The notes beneath the pieces are model-generated. The model did not search any database. It was not told the DNA's origin and worked only from the letters and a program-made list of their open reading frames with translations. Source: a virus. Taken from it: DNA of 20,269 nucleotides. The stretch covers positions 1-20,269 of IMG/VR virus record IMGVR_UViG_3300035196_000009; one strand, given 5' to 3'. Numbering within the stretch: position 1 is the first letter of the stretch; the number at the start of each line of letters is the position of its first letter. The position numbers and the translations under genes are program-made. Positions 6,058-14,657 of this stretch are shown here, one piece after another.

Positions 6058-7445
6058 TGGCAACAATAATAGAACAGCATCCTGAATATGATACACTTCC
6101 AACAGGACAAGACGTAATTTTTTCAGTATCAAATACGCCTATAGTTGCGGGCTTTTCAGGCGTAAAGATTATAGCTGAAGTTCATATAAGCTCAGATTTA
6201 CCGCCTAATTTATCTACTGTAGATGATTTAGTAGGTACTTTCAAAACAACGCCAAACAATGCAGGAGTAGGAATGTTTGACTTCAGACCTATTATTGAAA
6301 GCTTTGTTAGTACTGATAATTTAGCAAGGGAAGGAAGTGCTTATAAAACAGTACCAAATACTTCACAAACAAATGTTCCTATACACTTGATAGATATGTA
6401 TTCACTAAGCTTAAATACTATATGTTACTTAGCAATCGTTTTTACGACTGAATATATTGATTCATCTGGTGATTTAGTTGTTGATAGCACGCAAGATAAT
6501 TCAGAAACTTATAAAGTTTTTAATGGTTACTTAAAATACACAGACGTTTTAGATTTAGTCGGTGTTAATTTTGGTTACAACCTTTCAGACTTTAGTTTAT
6601 CCGCTAATACAGATAGTTTTTTAAGTAATGCGCCTACGATTCAATATGCAAACCTAGATGACTATGGTGTTATTTCTATTTTAGCTCTTAATAAAGACCT
6701 TCACTATATTAAACTAAATTACTTAGACAGTACGGGTACGCAAATAGATACAGAAAATGTATTTAAAACGACTTTAAATGGAGCGTATGATTTTTATGAT
6801 GCTTCTATAACAAAAAAAATATTATACTTTGGATGTTTTCCTGCTAACTTACAGGGAAGAAGTTCAAAATTTAGAGCTTTAATATCAGCAGGAACGATAC
6901 AAGGGGGTTCAATAGAAGTACAAGCATTTAATAACCAAGTAGGTGGTCAAATATCTAAAAAATATACAATAAATTTGAACTGCCCTACTCTTAAAGGCTT
7001 TAAACCTATCAGACTTACATGGTTGAATCAATGGGGAACATGGGATTACTATACTTTTACTATGAAGTCCGCTAAAATGATTTCAACTAAAGGGAGTACA
7101 TACCAACAACTTTCAGGCTCTTGGAATGAAAGTTCTTACAGAATAGATAGTTTCAAAGGTGGTAAAAAAGCCTTTAGAGTAAACGCTACTGAAAAAATAA
7201 CTATGAACACAGACTTTGTAAATGAAGCTGAATCTGAATGGTTTGAAGAGCTGATAAACAGCCCTGAAGTTTATATTTTAGAAAGTTATAGATTAGAAAC
7301 AACTTTCACAGCTTTGAATCAATACGTTACCCCTGCAAGGCTTACAACCTCTAGTTATACAAAAAAGACTATAGCGAATGACAAACTTATGCAATACACT
7401 TTTGAAATTGAAAAAAGTAAAACGCTTAGAACACAATCTATATAA
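6057..7445 (+). CDS. Tail-tip / baseplate structural protein (462 aa)
   Basis: A 462-residue, beta-rich protein without signal peptide or membrane segment. The N-terminal half consists of immunoglobulin-like strands. The C-terminal half has 'RLTWLNQWGTWDYYTFTMKS' at about 322-341, then a Ser-Trp-x-x-x-x-Tyr region, then acidic 'NEAESEWFEELINSPEVYIL' at about 391-410. I associate this Trp-Gly-x-Trp-Asp signature followed by a Trp-x-x-x-Leu-x-x-Ser-Pro element with a structural protein encoded next to the hub protein in Bacteroidota siphoviruses. Its place between neck and hub-like genes fits a distal tail or baseplate role. TAATG overlaps at both ends couple it to its neighbours. No enzymatic motif is visible. 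Confidence 0.6.
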   Translation: MATIIEQHPEYDTLPTGQDVIFSVSNTPIVAGFSGVKIIAEVHISSDLPPNLSTVDDLVGTFKTTPNNAGVGMFDFRPIIESFVSTDNLAREGSAYKTVPNTSQTNVPIHLIDMYSLSLNTICYLAIVFTTEYIDSSGDLVVDSTQDNSETYKVFNGYLKYTDVLDLVGVNFGYNLSDFSLSANTDSFLSNAPTIQYANLDDYGVISILALNKDLHYIKLNYLDSTGTQIDTENVFKTTLNGAYDFYDASITKKILYFGCFPANLQGRSSKFRALISAGTIQGGSIEVQAFNNQVGGQISKKYTINLNCPTLKGFKPIRLTWLNQWGTWDYYTFTMKSAKMISTKGSTYQQLSGSWNESSYRIDSFKGGKKAFRVNATEKITMNTDFVNEAESEWFEELINSPEVYILESYRLETTFTALNQYVTPARLTTSSYTKKTIANDKLMQYTFEIEKSKTLRTQSI

Positions 7446-10186
7446 TGAGCATTCAATTAATCGTTTACCCACAAAGTTTTCAAGGATTAACAAATTCTAG
7501 CAATACATCAAATCAATTTTTTGTTGATGGTACTAATTTTAATACTGTTAATACTTCTCCGAATACTCAAGTCACAACAAATTTAGCGCAAGGAGCTATT
7601 GACTATTACAATCCTATAATGTCAGTCAATACATGGTATAGATATTATGATGTCGATAGCACGAATGTATATAAAATTTCAACATTTTTAAGAATAATTG
7701 TAGGAGCAGGAGAACAAAACGGAATAATTCAGAAACTTTCAAATCTTACTATTGGCGCTGTTTATAATATTACTATTAACACAGCTTTACAAGTAGGAAC
7801 AGCAAGACTCTTAATATTTTCAGGAACTGTTTTACAAAGCACCCACGCAATAACAACAGGAGTTCAAACTTATCAATTTACAGCAAATTCAGCATCAGAC
7901 ACTTTATTAATAGACTCAAAATATAGCACACTAAGTGGATTAATTCAAATTGAATCAATAGGAATTACAGCAGCTCCAGTCACATCATCAGGAGCAATTC
8001 AATTACCTGAAGATGGGCAAGTTATTTGTGACCTTTATGAAGATGAAGATTTGCCCTTGACTTTATCTGTAGATAATTTTAAAAATGTAGCTGAAAAGGT
8101 GCAGTCATATTCAAAGGCTTTTAATCTTCCTGCAACAAAAAGAAACAACAAAATATTTGACCACATATTTGAAATAACAAGAGATGTTCAAAGTTCAGGC
8201 GGTTTATTATTTAATCCTTATAAAAAAACTGTTTGCGTTTTAAAGCAAGACGGATTTATTTTATTTCAAGGATATTTGAGAATGCTTGACATTACAGATA
8301 AGAATGGAGAAATTAGTTATAATGTCAATCTTTATTCTGAAGTTGTTGCACTAGCAGACACGTTAAAAGACAGAACGTTTAGAAATTTAGATTTTGACGA
8401 GCTTGCACACGATTATAATAAAACACAAATTCAGTATAGTTGGAATCCTTCAGGCACTGGAATAACTTACTTAAATGCAAATACTTCAGGATTTAGAAAC
8501 GCTAACAGTACAGTAAAATATCCTTTTGTGGATTGGGATCATCAGATTCTAATAGGTCCTGGAACAACTGGATTATCAGCAAACGCAAACAATCCAAGAT
8601 ACACATCTTTAGAACAAATTTTTAGACCTTTTATTAATATTAAATATATAATAGATAGGATATTTCAAGAATCAGAATTTACTTACGAATCAGATTTTTT
8701 TAATACTGACGACTTCAAAAAACTTTATATGGATTTTAATTGGGGTTCTGATAATACACCAACAGAAGCAGGTGTAACAGAATTTCTTGGAACTTGGCGA
8801 GCAATATGGCCTTTTGTTGGGACTACTTTTAGTAATTATGCGAACACTACATTTAGTGATTTAAATATTGTGCCTTTTACATTGCTTGGCGTTATTCATT
8901 CAGAAGTTCCTCCTAACTATAATACCACAACTAATATAATTACATCTACAGTAGATAACGAAACTTATAATGTGGTTTATAATTATACTATAGAAAATAT
9001 TGATACTGTTGATAGGACAATAGAATGTCAATGGCTGTATAATTCAATTCCTGTAAACTATTCAGGAGTGCAGACAATTATAGCAGGAAATACTTTTACT
9101 TTTGCAGGAAATTTCAATCAAACTATGATAAATATTGGCGATACTTTAGTAGCTCAATTTAAATCGGATGATGCAACAGGAACAAAAGTAAGACAATATG
9201 AATCAGGCACTACAGAAACAGCTACAGTAGTATTTTCTCAAAGTATAGCAGCAGTTACGTCAAATACTTTTCTTCAGACGCTTAGGGGAGATCTTAATCA
9301 ATGGGAATTTTTAAAAGGATTGATTACTATGTTTAACTTAGTAACCTTGCCTGATGAAGATAATCCAAACAATATAAAGATAGAGCCTTATGCAGATGTA
9401 TTTATTACTCCATCATTAACAACAAAACCGTTAAATTGGACAGATAAAATAGATGTTTCAGAAATGAAATTAACACCTTTAACAGACCTTAATAAAAAAA
9501 CTATGTTTAAGTTTGTTGAGGATGATGATGATTTTCCTTTCAATAATTACAAAAATTTAGTCGGTGGTCATCTTTACGGAAGCCTGAATTTTAATGCAGG
9601 TAATCAATTTAATATTTTAGATGGTGAAGATGAAATAATTGCAGAGCCTTTTGCGGCTACTGTTATTAAACCTTTGATGAGTCAATTCCATCAATTTATA
9701 ACGCCTGCAATTTATGCAATGAATGAAGGAAATTCAGAAGCTTTTGAAAATTCACCTAGAATTATGTATGACAACGGAATTAAACCTACAGGAGCGTCCT
9801 ATTATATACCTGAGCAAAACGGATTAGCTAGTGATAATTTAACAGACTTTTTACAGTTTAGTCATTTGTCAGATATACCGACAATAACTGCAAATCCGCC
9901 TGCATTAACAGATACTAGAGATTTTCATTTTGGAGCATGCCAACTCTTAACATCAGACGCACCAACAGTAAACAATCTTTTCAATATGTATTGGTTGCCT
10001 TATTATGCAGAGCTATATAATCCAAATACTAGGACTATGACTATTAAGGTTAATTTGAGTCCTGCTGATATTAATACATTCAAATTCAATTCAACCGTAT
10101 TCATTAAGAACAGAGTTTTTAGAGTCAATAAAATTAATTACAAACCAAACGATTTAGCTACAGTCGAATTTATACTAATTGCATAA
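7445..10186 (+). CDS. Large tail hub-like protein with N-terminal jelly-roll-like domain (913 aa)
   Basis: The largest gene in the window. Residues 1-180 are Thr/Asn-rich beta strands with a layout like a carbohydrate-binding jelly roll: 'IGAVYNITINTALQVGTARL', a GTVLQSTHAITTGVQTYQF strand pair, and an I-x-S-I-G-I end strand. Residues about 195-310 form a conserved core: 'LPLTLSVDNFKNVAEKVQSY', then SKAFNLPATKRNNKIFDHIFE, a segment on 'FNPYKKTVCVLKQDGFILFQ', and a Leu-rich end (TLKDRTFRNLDFDELAHDY). This Ser-x-x-Phe-x-Leu-Pro-Ala-Thr-x-x-Asn-Asn core is typical of Bacteroidota tail hub-type proteins. The remainder is strand-rich with Asp/Asn turns. Probable role: tail-tip hub with receptor or glycan binding at the N-terminus. 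No peptidase motif is visible. It is coupled by TAATG overlaps on both sides. Confidence 0.65.
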   Translation: MSIQLIVYPQSFQGLTNSSNTSNQFFVDGTNFNTVNTSPNTQVTTNLAQGAIDYYNPIMSVNTWYRYYDVDSTNVYKISTFLRIIVGAGEQNGIIQKLSNLTIGAVYNITINTALQVGTARLLIFSGTVLQSTHAITTGVQTYQFTANSASDTLLIDSKYSTLSGLIQIESIGITAAPVTSSGAIQLPEDGQVICDLYEDEDLPLTLSVDNFKNVAEKVQSYSKAFNLPATKRNNKIFDHIFEITRDVQSSGGLLFNPYKKTVCVLKQDGFILFQGYLRMLDITDKNGEISYNVNLYSEVVALADTLKDRTFRNLDFDELAHDYNKTQIQYSWNPSGTGITYLNANTSGFRNANSTVKYPFVDWDHQILIGPGTTGLSANANNPRYTSLEQIFRPFINIKYIIDRIFQESEFTYESDFFNTDDFKKLYMDFNWGSDNTPTEAGVTEFLGTWRAIWPFVGTTFSNYANTTFSDLNIVPFTLLGVIHSEVPPNYNTTTNIITSTVDNETYNVVYNYTIENIDTVDRTIECQWLYNSIPVNYSGVQTIIAGNTFTFAGNFNQTMINIGDTLVAQFKSDDATGTKVRQYESGTTETATVVFSQSIAAVTSNTFLQTLRGDLNQWEFLKGLITMFNLVTLPDEDNPNNIKIEPYADVFITPSLTTKPLNWTDKIDVSEMKLTPLTDLNKKTMFKFVEDDDDFPFNNYKNLVGGHLYGSLNFNAGNQFNILDGEDEIIAEPFAATVIKPLMSQFHQFITPAIYAMNEGNSEAFENSPRIMYDNGIKPTGASYYIPEQNGLASDNLTDFLQFSHLSDIPTITANPPALTDTRDFHFGACQLLTSDAPTVNNLFNMYWLPYYAELYNPNTRTMTIKVNLSPADINTFKFNSTVFIKNRVFRVNKINYKPNDLATVEFILIA

Positions 10187-11040
10187 TGTCAGTAAAAAAC
10201 TTAACGCCCTACTTACCAGGTTTTACAGTAAAACCATCAGCAATTTCAGGGATAGGAACTGTAACATTTACAGATGGACAAACTGAAGTAATTCCAAATC
10301 AATTACAGTGCGAGTCATACGGATATACTTACAACCAAGTAACTGGAACTTGTTCAGCCTTTAGATTTAATACAAATGTGAATAGATTAGTTGCAAATGA
10401 GAATAATAGAACTTATGGAGCAGGAAATTCAACACAAACAGGAACAAACAATACTATAGTAATGGGAGAAAATAATACTGTTAATGGCATGTCTAGAAAT
10501 AGTATTATTACAGGAAATCAAAATGAAATTGCAAACGGAGTAAATAATGCTAACGTATCAGGAACTTTAGGAGAGGCAACTTCAGATAATTCTATTGTAT
10601 TAGGTGGTAATAATTTAGTTGATTCTTTAGGTGAAAGACAAAACATTACTGTTATGTATGGAACGCAAACAGATGATAATAGTACAGTTGATAGCTACTT
10701 AAATAATGTAACTGGAAGTTATTTTCAAATACCTTTAAATTCTATAGTAGTATTTCAAACTGAAACGATAGGAGTTAGAATAGGCGGTTCAGGCGGAGGA
10801 AGTACAGGAGATTTCAAAGCAATGATTGAAGTGGGAGCAGCAGTTAATAAGTCGGGCGTATTAAGCATAGACAGCTCAAGGACTGTGATTGCAAATGTTG
10901 GTACGACTTCAGGATGGATTTCAACAGTTGGTGTTTCAGGTACTAACTTTTTACAGCAAGTTAAGGGAGCTAACAACAGAGATATAATGTGGGCGACAAC
11001 GATTAGATTTACACAAATTAAAACGGGGGTAACTTTATAA
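10186..11040 (+). CDS. Putative tail fibre with YadA-like Asn/Gly repeats (284 aa)
   Basis: A 284-residue fibre-like protein. Residues about 86-148 are short repeats of the type 'NNTIVMGENNTVNGMSRNSI', with Asn-x-x-(Ile/Val)-x-Gly recurring at 14-18-residue intervals. This is the pattern of trimeric beta-roll heads such as YadA, which fold as left-handed parallel rolls. The N-terminal 60 residues, with two cysteines in CESYGYTYNQVTGTC (41-55), may attach it to the tail tip. The C-terminal 110 residues are a Gly/Ser-rich beta domain ('NSIVVFQTETIGVRIGGSGG', then GWISTVGVSG). Placement after the hub-like protein supports a receptor-binding role. The start overlaps the hub gene stop (TAATG). It is short for a fibre, so it may be one of several. 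Confidence 0.62.
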   Translation: MSVKNLTPYLPGFTVKPSAISGIGTVTFTDGQTEVIPNQLQCESYGYTYNQVTGTCSAFRFNTNVNRLVANENNRTYGAGNSTQTGTNNTIVMGENNTVNGMSRNSIITGNQNEIANGVNNANVSGTLGEATSDNSIVLGGNNLVDSLGERQNITVMYGTQTDDNSTVDSYLNNVTGSYFQIPLNSIVVFQTETIGVRIGGSGGGSTGDFKAMIEVGAAVNKSGVLSIDSSRTVIANVGTTSGWISTVGVSGTNFLQQVKGANNRDIMWATTIRFTQIKTGVTL

Positions 11041-11049
11041 AATAAAACT

Positions 11050-12696
11050 ATGGCAAAGGAAGTGTTAGAAATGGAGATAAATTCCAATATAGGTGAAGTA
11101 TCTAAAGGAATTGACAAGGCAGCAAAATCTACTGGGAAACTAGCGGATGAAACTTCTCAAATAAGTGGTGCAACTAAGACAGCAGCAAAAGGGTTTAAAG
11201 GATTGGGTACAGCAGTGAAAGGAGTTGGAATGGCTTTAAAAGCAGCAGGAATTGGTTTATTAATAGCAATATTTGCAGCTCTTAAAGAAGCTATTGAAAG
11301 GAATCAGACTGCTATGGACGCAATCAATACTATAATGAGTACAATTTCAACTACGTTTAATCAAGTAGTTTCAGTGATTGTTGACATGGTAAATTGGGTA
11401 ACTGAAAGCTCAGACCGTTTTGACGGATTAACAAAAGTTTTAAGTGGTGTTATGACGCTTGCATTGACTCCTTTGAAGTTAGCATTCTATGGACTTAAAT
11501 TAGGCGTTCAGCAAGTCATGTTAGCATGGGAAGATAGCTTCCTAGGTGGCGGAGATGAAGGGACTATCGCAAAACTTAGGGAAGATGTGCAAGGAACAAA
11601 AGACGATATTTTGGAAGTTGGTGAGGCAGCTATTCAAGCAGGAAAAGATGTTTATAATAATATTGGTGATGCAGTCAATGAATTAGGAGCTATATATGAA
11701 CAAGTTGCAACCGGATTAAGCGACATTTCTATAAAAGGAAATTACGAACAAGCAAAGGCAACAACTGCCGCAACGAAAGCAGCTATGTTTGCACAAGCAG
11801 AATTTGCAAAGTTAAACGCACAATTTTTAAGGGATGCAGAACTTCAAAGACAAATAAGGGATGATGAGACAAAATCTTTTGCAGAAAGAATAGAAGCAAA
11901 TAACACGCTGAATGATGTATTAGAAGAACAAGCAACACTACAAAGAGAACAAGTACAAATTGGAATAAATGCAGCAGCTTTATTAGTACAGCAAAACGCA
12001 AATGATGAGAATAGGTTAGCATTAATGGAGGCTCAAAATGCTATGTTAGAGCTTGAAGAAACTATCACTGGACAGTTATCTGAGCAAAAGACAAATCAAG
12101 TATCTTTGGAAAAGGAATTAGCACAAACGCAAAAAGAAGTAAGAGCTGAAGGACTAACAGGCTTACAAAGAGAATTGCAAGAGTTGGAAGATGCTTATGA
12201 CTTAAAGATTGAAATGGCTGAAAAAGCAGGAGAAAAAACGACAGCTATAACAAAGCAATTTGAAAAACAAAAGACAGAAATAGTACAAGCAAATTTAAAT
12301 GAACAACTAAGTGCATATTCAGGACTAGCAGGAGCATTAAGTTCTTTAGCAGGAGATAACAAAGCTTTAGCAGTAGCGTCAGCAGTCATAGATACTTATG
12401 TAGGGGCGAATAAAGCCTTTGCACAAGGAGGATTTGCAGGATTTGCTACAGGAGCAGCAGTTATAGCAGCAGGCTTAAATAATGTTAGAACTATTTTATC
12501 TACAGATGTTCCAGGTTCAGAAGGGGGAGGTGGTTCAGCGCCTGCACCTCAAACACCTGCACCTCAAATGATGTCAGGGGCTTTTGATATATCAGGTGGA
12601 GTCGAACCTGAACCAGTAGAGGCTTTTGTTGTAACCGACTCAATGACAAATAGTCAAAACCAATTAGCAAACATTAGACGTAGAGCTACAATCTAA
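11050..12696 (+). CDS. Tail tape measure protein
   Basis: A 548-residue, nearly all-helical protein. Ala/Lys-rich helices open it (residues 1-58), with a strongly hydrophobic segment at 60-77 (around AAGIGLLIAIFAAL) and a second at about 128-150. A long coiled-coil, Gln/Glu-rich stretch covers about 225-420. Near the C-terminus, 'NKALAVASAVIDTYVGANKA' is followed by Gly/Ala-rich helices, then a Gly/Ser/Pro-Ala linker (PAPQTPAPQ) and a short tail ending in NIRRRATI. This order is typical of Bacteroidota tape measures. At 0.15 nm per residue the tail would be about 82 nm. No lytic or peptidase domain is visible. It is the last gene of the tail block; the chaperone for it would be the 3665 gene, 7 kb upstream. 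The leader AAAATAAAACT is A-rich. Confidence 0.88.
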   Translation: MAKEVLEMEINSNIGEVSKGIDKAAKSTGKLADETSQISGATKTAAKGFKGLGTAVKGVGMALKAAGIGLLIAIFAALKEAIERNQTAMDAINTIMSTISTTFNQVVSVIVDMVNWVTESSDRFDGLTKVLSGVMTLALTPLKLAFYGLKLGVQQVMLAWEDSFLGGGDEGTIAKLREDVQGTKDDILEVGEAAIQAGKDVYNNIGDAVNELGAIYEQVATGLSDISIKGNYEQAKATTAATKAAMFAQAEFAKLNAQFLRDAELQRQIRDDETKSFAERIEANNTLNDVLEEQATLQREQVQIGINAAALLVQQNANDENRLALMEAQNAMLELEETITGQLSEQKTNQVSLEKELAQTQKEVRAEGLTGLQRELQELEDAYDLKIEMAEKAGEKTTAITKQFEKQKTEIVQANLNEQLSAYSGLAGALSSLAGDNKALAVASAVIDTYVGANKAFAQGGFAGFATGAAVIAAGLNNVRTILSTDVPGSEGGGGSAPAPQTPAPQMMSGAFDISGGVEPEPVEAFVVTDSMTNSQNQLANIRRRATI

Positions 12697-12698
12697 AA

Positions 12699-12729
12699 TC
12701 AAATAAACTAACTTAAAATCTATTATATA
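12699..12729 (+). promoter_or_regulatory. Putative phage late promoter P3 (upstream of protease gene)
   Basis: Copy 3 of the motif: TCAAAT at 12699-12704, 15 nt, then CTATTATATA at 12720-12729. ATG is at 12732, so the predicted transcription start falls on the start codon within about a base. It fills the 35-nt gap after the tape measure stop; no terminator hairpin precedes it. Confidence 0.65.
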
Positions 12730-12731
12730 CT

Positions 12732-13919
12732 ATGCCTTGCGAAGAATGTGAAAACGGAAAATATAAATGGGGAAAGACTGGCTCTTGTAAATACGATACA
12801 AAAGCTGAATGTGAAGAAGATAACAAAGACTATTATGAAGATATGAAGGAAACTAAAATAGTAGAATTAGTAATTGCAGACGATAGTCAAGAGTTGGCAA
12901 TTGACGCTATCAGCCTAGTAACAAGTCCTGCAATAGAGCAAGACTTTGTATTCTTTGGTAAAGAGAAGAACAACTTGACATTTGCTAAAGTAGATGAGGA
13001 AAAAAGAATGTTAGTAAGTCCTGCTTTGATTCCTAACAAGCAAATATTTAGACACGACCCAAACACAGACTCAGATTACTATGTATATTTTAGTCCTGAT
13101 ACAGTAAGAAAGGCTTCTGAATTGTATTTAAAGCATAACAACCACCACAAAGCTACTTACCAACATCAAGACAGAGTTTCAGGAATCCTTACAGTTGAGT
13201 CTTGGATAATTGAAGACACTAAGTTAGATAAGTCTACACTTTACGGATATTCACTTCCTGTTGGAACTTGGATGGTTAAGCTATCTATTTCAAATGACGA
13301 AATTTGGAGCAAGATAAAAAACGGAGAACTTAAAGGTCTTTCTATTGAAGGATATTTTACTAATAAATTTGAACAAATGAACAAAACAAAACCGACAACA
13401 GAAGAAATACTAAGTGCTTTTAATGAATTAGTAAGGGAAGGAAAAATTACTACAATGAGTAAGGCTAAAAGAATTGAATTAGGATTAGCTGATGATGTAG
13501 AAAAACTTACCCAACAAGCTAAAGCTTTAATCCCTGATATAACTAAAGATAATGGATTTATTAAAGATAGTGAAAAAGATTTAATAACAGAAGGGAAGCG
13601 TTTAACTAAGAGAAAATCTATATTAGATAAAGCAGATACTAAAGAAAGAGAACTTTTTAGAGCTTTAGATTCAGCACAAGATAACTTAGCTACAGCAGAA
13701 AGGGAATTTAAGGAAACTGAACGCTCAATACAAGGTAGTAAAGATTCAATAGTTTTTATCAATAAAAGACTAGATAAAACAAAAGGAAAAGCTTCAAAAT
13801 TAAGAGGTAGTTTAGAAAAGAAATTAGACACTTTAGAAAAAGCAGCTAAAGACTTAGGTGTTAAAATACCAACAGGAGAAGCTTCAAAAGTATTGAAGAA
13901 ATTAATCTCACTTCTTTAA
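12732..13919 (+). CDS. XkdF-type prohead protease with coiled-coil extension
   Basis: A 395-residue protein in three parts. Residues 1-30 are Cys-rich (C3, C6, C19, C27; CEECENGKYKWGKTG then CKYDTKAEC), a small module that may bind metal. Residues about 55-210 match the XkdF-like phage serine protease layout: 'VTSPAIEQDFVFFGKEK', then RMLVSPALIPNKQIFR, TYQHQDRV with candidate catalytic His145, WIIED, and KGLSIEGYF with candidate Ser204. Such enzymes cut scaffold and capsid precursors during prohead maturation. Residues about 255-375 are a charged coiled coil that may act as an internal scaffold. It lies two genes upstream of the major capsid protein. The Cys-rich module makes it longer than XkdF alone. 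A non-proteolytic scaffold is the alternative if the His/Ser pair is not catalytic. Confidence 0.75.
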   Translation: MPCEECENGKYKWGKTGSCKYDTKAECEEDNKDYYEDMKETKIVELVIADDSQELAIDAISLVTSPAIEQDFVFFGKEKNNLTFAKVDEEKRMLVSPALIPNKQIFRHDPNTDSDYYVYFSPDTVRKASELYLKHNNHHKATYQHQDRVSGILTVESWIIEDTKLDKSTLYGYSLPVGTWMVKLSISNDEIWSKIKNGELKGLSIEGYFTNKFEQMNKTKPTTEEILSAFNELVREGKITTMSKAKRIELGLADDVEKLTQQAKALIPDITKDNGFIKDSEKDLITEGKRLTKRKSILDKADTKERELFRALDSAQDNLATAEREFKETERSIQGSKDSIVFINKRLDKTKGKASKLRGSLEKKLDTLEKAAKDLGVKIPTGEASKVLKKLISLL

Positions 13920-13922
13920 AAA

Positions 13923-13953
13923 TCAAACAGAACAATAACTATTCTATTATATA
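13923..13953 (+). promoter_or_regulatory. Putative phage late promoter P4 (upstream of scaffold and capsid genes)
   Basis: Copy 4: TCAAAC at 13923-13928, 15 nt, then CTATTATATA at 13944-13953. Unlike the other copies, the ATG (13974) is 20 nt after the motif. The predicted transcript starts near 13957 with an A-rich leader of about 17 nt. This copy shows the motif is not just part of a start-codon context, which supports a promoter role. Confidence 0.65.
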
Positions 13954-13973
13954 ACAGAACTTAAAACAAAACT

Positions 13974-14636
13974 ATGGATTTAAAAAATCAAATATTGGTA
14001 GCACTTGGTCTTGATAAAGGCGAAGAAGTTTCTCTTGCTTGGCAAGCGAAAAGTGAAGACGGAACTATTTTCGTTTCAACAGCTGAAGAATTAGCTAACG
14101 GTGTGGATATCAGCGTTTTAACTGAAGATGGCACGACAATTTTATTGCCAATCGGCACGTATAAAACTGATACAGGTGTAACTTTTAGAGTTTCTGAAGA
14201 GGGTATCGTTGCTGAAGTTATGGAAACTGAAACTGAGGAAGTAGTTGAGGAAGAAATGGCTGAAGAAGAAGAAGAAAAAAAATACGCAGACGTTGAGGAC
14301 TGGGAAGGAATGGAAAAAAGAATCCAGAACCTAGAGGACGCTGTCGCTGACCTTAAAAAAGCTAAAGAAGGCGGAGATGATGAGGTAGAGGAAATGGCAG
14401 AAGAAGTAACAGAGCCTTCAAAGAACCCAAAATCTATTAAGACTACAGAAGTGGTTGAATTTTCAGTTGATGATTTGAAAGAACAAAATGAATTATTAAA
14501 AGCAGAATTAGCAGCACAGCCTGCGTCAGCACCTTTAGACACAAATAAATTTAGTTCAGAAAGAAAGCCTGTATCTAAATTAGACTTTTCAAAAATGAGT
14601 AAGAACGAGAAGTTTTTACATAACTTATATAATTAA
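13974..14636 (+). CDS. Acidic scaffold-like protein upstream of the capsid gene
   Basis: A 220-residue protein immediately before the major capsid gene. Residues 1-82 form a small beta domain with 'GLDKGEEVSLAWQAKSEDGT' near its start and a Gly-Val-Thr-Phe strand. Residues 84-102 are almost pure Glu. Two short coiled-coil helices follow at about 111-130 and 165-180, then a Pro/Ala linker and a basic C-terminus (KPVSKLDFSKMSKNEKFLHN). Acidic, helical proteins with a basic C-terminal hook at this location are usually scaffolding proteins; the hook would bind the capsid protein. The N-terminal pattern (a Leu-Gly-Leu-x-Lys start, then Trp-Gln-Ala) recurs at this position in Bacteroidota phages. 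Scaffold is an inference from composition and position. It ends 21 nt before the capsid ATG. Confidence 0.62.
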   Translation: MDLKNQILVALGLDKGEEVSLAWQAKSEDGTIFVSTAEELANGVDISVLTEDGTTILLPIGTYKTDTGVTFRVSEEGIVAEVMETETEEVVEEEMAEEEEEKKYADVEDWEGMEKRIQNLEDAVADLKKAKEGGDDEVEEMAEEVTEPSKNPKSIKTTEVVEFSVDDLKEQNELLKAELAAQPASAPLDTNKFSSERKPVSKLDFSKMSKNEKFLHNLYN

Positions 14637-14639
14637 TAA

Positions 14640-14657
14640 CTAAAAAAAACAAACAAA
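14640..14657 (+). promoter_or_regulatory. A-rich translation leader of the major capsid gene
   Basis: An uninterrupted A8 tract, then CAAACAAA, lies directly before ATG 14658, with no Shine-Dalgarno sequence. The 21 nt ending in this ATG are identical at 18 positions to the 21 nt ending in the ATG of the probable tail tube gene (15652-15672). These are the two proteins needed in highest copy. Unstructured A-rich leaders favour strong initiation in Bacteroidota. Confidence 0.5.

Noticed and set aside
9799-9808. Sixth exact CTATTATATA
   Set aside because: It lies inside the hub-like coding region, encoding Ser-Tyr-Tyr-Ile, and has no YMAAAY hexamer 21 nt upstream, so I treat it as chance. It is the control for the promoter motif claim.
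10755-11117. 120-codon minus-strand open frame over the fibre/tape measure junction
   Set aside because: Spans the ends of two good + strand genes and has no recognisable domain.
13241-13831. 196-codon open frame on the minus strand within the protease gene
   Set aside because: Ser/Leu-rich shadow of the Lys/Glu-rich coiled coil on the + strand; no start context and no other minus-strand gene in the window.
13988-14542. 184-codon minus-strand open frame within the scaffold-like gene
   Set aside because: Its Ser runs are the reverse reading of the Glu codons in the acidic stretch; no sensible protein pattern.
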